A stretch of DNA of 5,040 nucleotides from Cyanobacteria bacterium OH_CBB_238 (lineage in GTDB: Bacteria; Cyanobacteriota; Vampirovibrionia; Gastranaerophilales; Gastranaerophilaceae): assembly GCA_023409995.1 (NCBI GenBank), contig JAEYQN010000127.1:1-5040 (forward strand), in the 5' to 3' direction. The first letter of the stretch is position 1. Each line of letters opens with the position of its first letter. Shown here in pieces: positions 1 through 5,040 of the stretch. The notes below the pieces were generated by a model. The model was given only the letters and a program-made list of their open reading frames with translations. It was not told where the DNA came from and searched no databases. Position numbers and translations under genes: made by a program.

Positions 1-939
<939 letters not shown>

Positions 940-943
940 ATTA

Positions 944-1876
944 ATGACTACAATTCAGAATGTCCTGATAATTGGCATTGGTGCAATTGGAAGAATTTAT
1001 GCTGCCAAATTGTCTGATGAACACACTGGCTCTTTAAAAATATTAGTCGATAAATCCAGATTAAAAAACTATTTAGAAAAAGGCGTTTTCTTTAACAATA
1101 AAGAATACCATTTTGACTATATTTTGAATGAAAACACAAACTACAAAGCAGATCTGATATTAATTGCCACAAAAACATATAATTTAGATGAATCCATTAA
1201 AATGATAAGAAATTTTGTAGGTCCTAATACTATAATTATGTCCTTGTTAAATGGTATTTCAAGTGAAAAAGAATTAATTAAAAATTATGGAGCAGACAAA
1301 GTATTGTATTCATACTTTGTTGGACATGCGAGTATAAAAAAAGGCACAAACGTTTATCATGACGGAATTGGTAAAATAGTTTTTGGTGGTATTACAGATA
1401 AAATTAAATTGGTTGAAACATTTTTCAATAGAGTCAATATAAACTATGAAATACCAAAAAATATTGAGTCTTCGATGTGGCAAAAATTCATTATGAATGT
1501 AGGAATAAATCAAACCTGTGCATATTTCAATATTGATTATGAGGGCTTGCAAACTATACAAAAAGCTAGAGATTTTGCAGATAATCTTATGATTGAAGCG
1601 GTCACTATAGCTAGAAAACTAGGTATTAAAGAGACTGAATCATTCATAGAAAATACGTTCAAACTAATAGATACAATGCCCCCAAACTTAAAACCCTCAA
1701 TGCTTCAAGATATTGAAAATAAAAGAAATACTGAAGTTGATAGTTTTGCCGGAATTATCTCAGAGTTGGGAATTAAACTCCAAGTAAAAACACCACATAA
1801 TGATTTGGTATTAAACAAATTAAAACAACTATCACTTAAACAAGAACTTCATACTCTCACGACTTGTTATAAATAA
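944..1876 (+). CDS. panE: 2-dehydropantoate 2-reductase (ketopantoate reductase family)
   Basis: Predicted cytosolic NADPH-dependent reductase converting ketopantoate to pantoate on the way to pantothenate and coenzyme A. The 310-residue protein is of normal family length. It begins with a Rossmann fold carrying GIGAIG (11-16) and has the ATKTYN segment with K77 and the LLNG motif with N103. The C-terminal helical domain starts near W179-Q-K181, where K181 matches the catalytic Lys, followed by N185. The substrate-site block PSMLQDIENKRNTEVD (251-266) supplies S252, D256, R261 and E264, and TPHNDLVL near 283-290 is the usual family ending. The ATG lies 4 bases after the ahcY stop with no clear Shine-Dalgarno sequence, so translation may be coupled to ahcY. 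Its last 45 bases overlap the convergent Gfo/Idh gene. No panB or panC is visible, and ApbA/PanE-family proteins include other 2-oxoacid reductases. The fold is sure; ketopantoate as substrate is likely. Confidence 0.88.
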   Translation: MTTIQNVLIIGIGAIGRIYAAKLSDEHTGSLKILVDKSRLKNYLEKGVFFNNKEYHFDYILNENTNYKADLILIATKTYNLDESIKMIRNFVGPNTIIMSLLNGISSEKELIKNYGADKVLYSYFVGHASIKKGTNVYHDGIGKIVFGGITDKIKLVETFFNRVNINYEIPKNIESSMWQKFIMNVGINQTCAYFNIDYEGLQTIQKARDFADNLMIEAVTIARKLGIKETESFIENTFKLIDTMPPNLKPSMLQDIENKRNTEVDSFAGIISELGIKLQVKTPHNDLVLNKLKQLSLKQELHTLTTCYK

Positions 1877-2788
1877 TGAATCATCAATGTCGTCTTTTTC
1901 TTTTATGCAAGCTATAAAATAATCTAACAAACGTTTTAATGAAAAGAGATAAATGTCATCAGGTAGTCTCTCTGAAAGTATTAGTGGTGGTTCAGCAAAA
2001 AGAGCCTCTTCATCAAAGAATTCTCTTGGTCCATATATTTTTTTATCTCCACCAAATTCTATTATTCCATTTTCAAAAACGAAATTAAAAATACTTACTT
2101 TGGGAGTAGTGTAGCTTGTGATAATACTTGCAGTTGCTTCATTTTTAAATTTACAAGAAAAGAGAGAGTTATCTATAACTTTGGAATATTTAGACATTGA
2201 AGAAGAAAAGTGAACATACTCGACTGGTACTCCAAAAAAATAAACTAACAGGTCTATATAATGCAAAGAGTAATTTTCAAACACACCCTGTTTGTATATT
2301 TCCCTATTATTTATTATTGAACCTAAAAAACACTCCTGCAAAGCAGCGCCTTGACCTTGAACTATAGATACGCTTGTTAACTTACCCAATGAATATTTCT
2401 CAACATCTGATTTTAAAGCCAGAGCGTATGGACCAAATCTATTATTGAAATTAAATAATATTTTATTTTGCTTCCCTTCACAGGTACTAATCAAGTCAAT
2501 ATATTTGGCTTTTTCTGAAAATGGAGATTTCTCACACAGAATATAGCCACTATACTCTGTTAGTAATATTTTCATATACTCATAGTTTGAATAACTCTGA
2601 GTTGTAAGTAATATAGCATCACACTCAAATAGTTTTTCGATAGAATCAACATATTTAAGACTAGCAAATACTTGAGTCAAAAGCCCTGGAGCATACACAG
2701 AATATTCAACCTTATCCACTATATTATCTATTATTTGGATGAAAGTGTTAGTTTTTTTATCAAAGCCAACAAAGCCTATTTTTAACAT
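1832..2788 (-). CDS. divergent Gfo/Idh/MocA-family oxidoreductase
   Basis: A 318-residue protein with the two-domain outline of Gfo/Idh/MocA NAD(P)-dependent dehydrogenases, which act on sugars, inositols and nucleotide sugars. Visible landmarks are an N-terminal beta-strand and turn (MLKIGFVGFDKK), ILLTTQSYSNYEYM in the usual 'cdaV.i.tp...h' position, CEKSP (85-89) in place of the usual CEKP with the conserved Lys K87, NNRFGP (115-120), and LHYIDLLVYFFG (175-186) with H176 and D179. Two features depart from the family. The GxGxxG motif is reduced to G8 with D10 and T13 in the other glycine positions. The Asp four residues before the catalytic His (family pattern DxGxH) is Asn, N172. The ATG has an AAAGG ribosome site 8 bases upstream and its own possible promoter, 88 bases past queH. 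The tail overlaps the panE-like gene by 45 bases. Substrate is unknown, and activity is uncertain given the altered motifs. Confidence 0.82.
   Translation of the reverse strand: MLKIGFVGFDKKTNTFIQIIDNIVDKVEYSVYAPGLLTQVFASLKYVDSIEKLFECDAILLTTQSYSNYEYMKILLTEYSGYILCEKSPFSEKAKYIDLISTCEGKQNKILFNFNNRFGPYALALKSDVEKYSLGKLTSVSIVQGQGAALQECFLGSIINNREIYKQGVFENYSLHYIDLLVYFFGVPVEYVHFSSSMSKYSKVIDNSLFSCKFKNEATASIITSYTTPKVSIFNFVFENGIIEFGGDKKIYGPREFFDEEALFAEPPLILSERLPDDIYLFSLKRLLDYFIACIKEKDDIDDSLFITSRESMKFLFK
1859..1904 (+). terminator. possible rho-independent terminator of the ahcY-panE pair
   Basis: An imperfect inverted repeat pairs ACGACTTG (1859-1866) with CAATGTCGT (1885-1893): 8 base pairs with one bulged base. 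The loop is 18 bases, and CTTTTTCTTTT (1894-1904) follows, as expected for an intrinsic terminator reading rightward. The stem begins inside the panE-like coding end and the whole structure lies inside the 3' part of the opposing Gfo/Idh gene. The long loop and modest stem make it a weak example. It is the only candidate I see at this junction, and no equivalent was found for the leftward transcript. Confidence 0.35.
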
Positions 2789-2791
2789 TCT

Positions 2792-2814
2792 TATAACCTT
2801 TTTTAAAAGTTATA
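2792..2814. repeat. palindrome over the -10 box and ribosome site of the Gfo/Idh-family gene
   Basis: TATAAC (2792-2797), a single extra C (2798), TTTT, a two-base TT centre (2803-2804), AAAA, then GTTATA (2809-2814): ten paired positions with one bulge. One arm covers the candidate -10 box and the other the ribosome binding site. It could be a repressor operator, or simply an AT-rich coincidence. No second copy was seen elsewhere in the window. Confidence 0.4.
2797..2801 (-). promoter_or_regulatory. ribosome binding site of the Gfo/Idh-family gene
   Basis: On the minus strand AAAGG lies 8 bases before the ATG at 2788. This supports that start codon; no better in-frame start is seen in the 88-base gap. 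The site sits inside the palindrome at 2792-2814. Confidence 0.55.
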
Positions 2815-2817
2815 TCA
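2809..2817 (-). promoter_or_regulatory. candidate extended -10 promoter for the Gfo/Idh-family gene
   Basis: The minus strand reads TGATATAAC, matching the extended -10 pattern TGnTATAAT at all but one position. There is no good -35 box 16-18 bases upstream, which extended -10 promoters can tolerate. Transcription would start near 2802, giving a leader of about 14 bases with the AAAGG site near its 5' end. An alternative weak pair is TTTACT followed 18 bases later by TATTTT further upstream. In such AT-rich DNA a chance match is possible. Confidence 0.4.
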
Positions 2818-2876
2818 CGCAAATTTAAAATACTCATTGGTAAGGTATACAGTAAATATAGTATAAGATTGCAGTA

Positions 2877-3413
2877 TTAGTTAAGAAGACTGAACTCGCA
2901 CCCACAATAGCTTTGTCGATAAAAGTTTTCTTTTTTAGCTATATTCATTGTCTTTTGAAAGCCATTTTGCTTTTTAAAATCAAAATCAAGAAATTGCAGA
3001 TTAAATCTTCTAGCTACATCTTCTCCAATAGAAATTATATTTTTCGAAATTTTGTGTGGACTAACAGTAAGAGTTGTTGTAAATTTGTCAATTTTTAATG
3101 ATAAAGCCTTTATTGCTGTTTGCATCAGCCTAAGTTCAAAACAACGATCACATCTTCTTCCTTTTTCAGGCTCATTCTCCAAGCCAACAATAAAATTATA
3201 CCAGTCCATTGCATCTTGTTTGTCTACTATTAGCTCTATTTTATATTTTTTACAATACCTCTCCAACTCCAAATAGCGTTTCATAAATTCTTCTGGTGGA
3301 AAAATATTTGGATTATAAAAGTATAAAATAGGTTCATACTGAAAACTTTTAAGTACCTCTATGCAGTGCCCCGAACAAGTGGCACAACATGCATGCAATA
3401 AAATCTTTTCCAT
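2877..3413 (-). CDS. queH: epoxyqueuosine reductase QueH
   Basis: Catalyses the last step of queuosine synthesis, reducing epoxyqueuosine to queuosine at the wobble position of GUN-anticodon tRNAs. It is the non-cobalamin alternative to QueG. The 178-residue protein has the full family signature (formerly DUF208): LLHACCATCS with C9, C10 and C13, YNPNIFPPEEF (33-43), EPEKGRRCDRCFELRL with C88 and C91, TTLTVSPHK (113-121), FDFKKQNGFQ (144-153) and YRQSYCGCEFS with C170 and C172. These cysteines include the ligands of the iron-sulfur/iron centre; I do not assign each one. Its ATG follows the stop of the VKOR-DsbA gene by 3 bases (TAA, TAG, ATG), with a weak purine-rich GAGAAG 6 bases before it, so the two are almost certainly one transcript and may be translationally coupled. 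No other queuosine genes are in view. Complete and apparently functional. Confidence 0.95.
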   Translation of the reverse strand: MEKILLHACCATCSGHCIEVLKSFQYEPILYFYNPNIFPPEEFMKRYLELERYCKKYKIELIVDKQDAMDWYNFIVGLENEPEKGRRCDRCFELRLMQTAIKALSLKIDKFTTTLTVSPHKISKNIISIGEDVARRFNLQFLDFDFKKQNGFQKTMNIAKKENFYRQSYCGCEFSLLN

Positions 3414-3416
3414 CTA

Positions 3417-4604
3417 TTACTTCTCGACAGCTCCAGCTTGAATAAGCTTTTCTTTCAAATCATAATAAGGGACTAATCCTGTATATTTAGACATATTTAT
3501 TATAATTGTCGGCGTTCCTATTATATTTTCCTGAACAGATTTTTCAATTTCATCTGATAATTTTTGTTTTGTTTCATTACTATTTGCATCTTCATATAGC
3601 TGGGGAATGTCAAATTTGTGAGTTCTAGCTAACTTCAAAACTTCATCTTCAGACTTTGGAGTACTTTCAAAAAGCAATTCGTTCATTTCCCAGAATTTAT
3701 CTTGGTTTCTTGCAGCAATAGAGTATCGCGCCAACATACACGAATGTTCATGAACCTGGTTCATGACATGTTTATTACATTCTTTATCTAATGGCAAATT
3801 GTGCTGTTCTATTCTAACTCCACGCAATTCTGCAGCAGCCCTATGCAACATTATATTTTGCATATAACAAGCAGGACAATTATAATCAATATACTCTTGA
3901 ACAATTATTCTTGCATTTTCTTCACCTAACAAGTTTCCACTTGTTTTGTATGGATTTGTCTTAAGATTTGCATAATAGTCCACACTTTTTTTAAACTTCA
4001 CTTGAGGTGTTAACACATAACTCAATGAAGTATATGTTAAAAACAAAGACCCCAAAATAGCAATGCAAATTAAAGATATTGCATATTTTTTAATTTTTAT
4101 TCCTTCAACAAAATCTTCAATACTTGTTTTAATATCATAAATAATGCCTTCTCCCCACGAACGAGCAACCAATGCAATAATCAAGTCAAGCAGATAGGTA
4201 AATACGCACAAAAGGCATATTTTTTCAATTTTAAATAAAGAAATAAATGCTAATCCCATAGAAATTACAAATGAGACTAAAGCTATCGAATAAATATACG
4301 ATCTTGGATTTTTAAAAACTTTAAGAAAACCTAAAAATTTTATATTTTGCAATTTGTCTACAAAACATAAGAATAGGACGAATAAATACAAACATAATCC
4401 CCAGAAGGCAAGAGGTACTCCCAGGAATTGTGAGAATGTTGTTTTTGCAACCGAGTCACAATCTATAAAATTATTTATTGAACAAAAGCTAGGCAACGCA
4501 TAGGGATTAAAATTTGCGTCCATATATATCATAGAAAGCTTAACTGATGTAGCAAGCCCAATTAAAGCTAATATAATTAAAGTTATTCTTTTTAAGTTTG
4601 ACAT
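3417..4604 (-). CDS. VKOR-DsbA fusion: membrane disulfide-forming protein
   Basis: A 395-residue integral membrane protein joining a vitamin K epoxide reductase (VKOR) domain to a DsbA-like thioredoxin domain, predicted to make disulfides in exported proteins and pass electrons to quinone, in place of DsbB plus DsbA. Helices are predicted near 6-27, 62-82, 103-124, 127-148 and 172-192. The VKOR part has the loop cysteines C41 and C49, the following S...GVPL segment, and the C130-LL-C133 redox pair facing the quinone site. After helix 5 comes an exported domain of about 200 residues with the CPAC active site (243-246), a second cysteine pair C276 and C289 in a PLDxxCN...C pattern, and the cis-Pro loop GTPT (363-366, P365). 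The five-helix layout puts this domain outside the cytoplasm. The start is supported by AGGA 7 bases before the ATG. It lies 9 bases after the upstream korB-like gene and 3 before queH. Physiological substrates are unknown. Confidence 0.92.
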   Translation of the reverse strand: MSNLKRITLIILALIGLATSVKLSMIYMDANFNPYALPSFCSINNFIDCDSVAKTTFSQFLGVPLAFWGLCLYLFVLFLCFVDKLQNIKFLGFLKVFKNPRSYIYSIALVSFVISMGLAFISLFKIEKICLLCVFTYLLDLIIALVARSWGEGIIYDIKTSIEDFVEGIKIKKYAISLICIAILGSLFLTYTSLSYVLTPQVKFKKSVDYYANLKTNPYKTSGNLLGEENARIIVQEYIDYNCPACYMQNIMLHRAAAELRGVRIEQHNLPLDKECNKHVMNQVHEHSCMLARYSIAARNQDKFWEMNELLFESTPKSEDEVLKLARTHKFDIPQLYEDANSNETKQKLSDEIEKSVQENIIGTPTIIINMSKYTGLVPYYDLKEKLIQAGAVEK

Positions 4605-4611
4605 CTTACCA

Positions 4612-4615
4612 TCCT
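4612..4615 (-). promoter_or_regulatory. ribosome binding site of the VKOR-DsbA gene, overlapping the upstream stop
   Basis: AGGA on the minus strand lies 7 bases before the ATG at 4604. It shares bases with the TAG stop (4616-4614) of the upstream oxidoreductase gene. This spacing fixes the start and points to co-transcription of the two genes. Confidence 0.55.
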
Positions 4616-5040
4616 ATACAAATTGTTTCATAACATCCTTTAGTGAAAAGTCTTCTGCTAGTTTTTCCTGAGCTAATTCTATCACATGTTCATAACGTTC
4701 TTCATATGTGGGTTTATTACTATTATGAAAAACACCTGTATACAATCCTTCTTCACTGAATGCCAGCCCCATAGCTGCCAATCTGTCTTCAGGGTTATGT
4801 GATTCTGGTACCTCTATGATAATTTCTTTTATTTTCTCAAAAGAACTAACTTTATTGTATTGAACACAAGGAGATATGACATGGATGAAAGAAAATCCTT
4901 TGTGAGCTAATCCCTGTGAAATAAGTTTTTGGAGCTGTTTTAAATCTCCAGAATAACCTCTGGCAACAAACGATGCATTAAATGATAAAGCTAATAACAC
5001 AGGGTTAATTCTATCTGCAGTCCAAGCATATGGATTACAT
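4614..5040 (-). CDS. korB: 2-oxoacid:ferredoxin oxidoreductase beta subunit, C-terminal half (runs off window)
   Basis: Beta (thiamine-diphosphate-binding) subunit of a 2-oxoacid:ferredoxin oxidoreductase, which oxidatively decarboxylates a 2-oxoacid to an acyl-CoA and reduces ferredoxin in the cytoplasm. The frame stays open to the right edge (CNPYAWTADRINPVLLALS...), so the GTG at 5000 is an internal Val and 141 codons, roughly half the protein, are visible. Diagnostic segments are ASFVARGYSGD, where family members typically have ATFVARGFSGD, then a helix ending in HKGFSFIHVISPCVQYN (family: HKGFALIDVLQPCVTFN), and a C-terminal region with GVFHNSNKPTYEER. The thiamine diphosphate motif and Fe-S ligands should lie upstream, outside the window, as should the alpha/gamma subunit gene. 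It is the first visible gene of the leftward block, 9 bases before the VKOR-DsbA gene. The beta-subunit assignment is strong. Whether the substrate is 2-oxoglutarate, pyruvate or a branched-chain 2-oxoacid cannot be told, so korB is a best guess. Confidence 0.85.
   Translation of the reverse strand, partial: CNPYAWTADRINPVLLALSFNASFVARGYSGDLKQLQKLISQGLAHKGFSFIHVISPCVQYNKVSSFEKIKEIIIEVPESHNPEDRLAAMGLAFSEEGLYTGVFHNSNKPTYEERYEHVIELAQEKLAEDFSLKDVMKQFV

Noticed and set aside
1310..1561. Open frame of 83 codons opposite the panE-like gene
   Set aside because: It lies wholly inside a well-supported gene on the other strand, has no recognisable motif or ribosome site, and is expected by chance in AT-rich coding DNA.
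2845..2876. Paired GTATA and CAGTA words and a TATAC/GTATA dyad in the gap after queH, considered as repeats or a queH terminator
   Set aside because: The words are only five bases long with unequal spacing, the stem is weak, and no T-run follows on the minus strand. Chance is the simpler explanation.
2913..3276. Two rightward open frames (61 and 74 codons) opposite queH
   Set aside because: Both are antisense to the highly conserved QueH coding sequence, overlap each other and have low-complexity translations without family features.
4998..5000. GTG as the start of the oxidoreductase beta subunit
   Set aside because: The same frame continues upstream to the window edge with family-like sequence (YAWTADRINP), so this is an internal Val codon.

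Overview
The window is AT-rich, gene-dense bacterial DNA: six protein genes, two of them cut by the window edges, and no gene-free stretch over about 90 bases. I see no rRNA, tRNA, CRISPR array, insertion sequence or phage gene. The mix suggests a low-GC, probably anaerobic bacterium. A ferredoxin-dependent 2-oxoacid oxidoreductase, a QueH-type queuosine enzyme, a VKOR-DsbA fusion with a periplasm-facing thiol domain, and a short 'archaeal/Thermotoga-type' SAH hydrolase all fit such a lineage. An uncultured group such as gut Vampirovibrionia/Melainabacteria or Elusimicrobiota is a guess; the sequence alone does not settle it.

Layout: bases 1-1876 carry a rightward pair. The first gene is ahcY (S-adenosylhomocysteine hydrolase, 5' end missing). 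Four bases after it comes a ketopantoate reductase-family gene (panE-like). Bases 1832-5040 are read leftward. In transcription order they hold the 3' half of a 2-oxoacid:ferredoxin oxidoreductase beta subunit gene, a VKOR-DsbA fusion, queH, and, after an 88-base gap with a possible promoter, a divergent Gfo/Idh/MocA-family oxidoreductase gene. The two blocks converge, and the last 45 bases of the panE-like and Gfo/Idh genes overlap tail to tail. A possible intrinsic terminator for the rightward pair lies across that junction.

How the genes may work together: AhcY removes the product inhibitor of methyltransferases, and the panE-like enzyme would make pantoate for coenzyme A, so the pair looks like housekeeping metabolism. 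In the leftward block, the oxidoreductase subunit, the VKOR-DsbA protein and QueH are tightly spaced and probably co-transcribed. All three are redox proteins (low-potential ferredoxin chemistry, disulfide formation, iron-sulfur-dependent epoxyqueuosine reduction), but a functional link is inference. The Gfo/Idh gene is the least understood: it keeps the family outline but has lost most of the glycine motif and the catalytic Asp.

I found no strong case for an undescribed system. The best leads are the altered Gfo/Idh protein, the palindrome over its promoter and ribosome binding site, and the convergent overlap.
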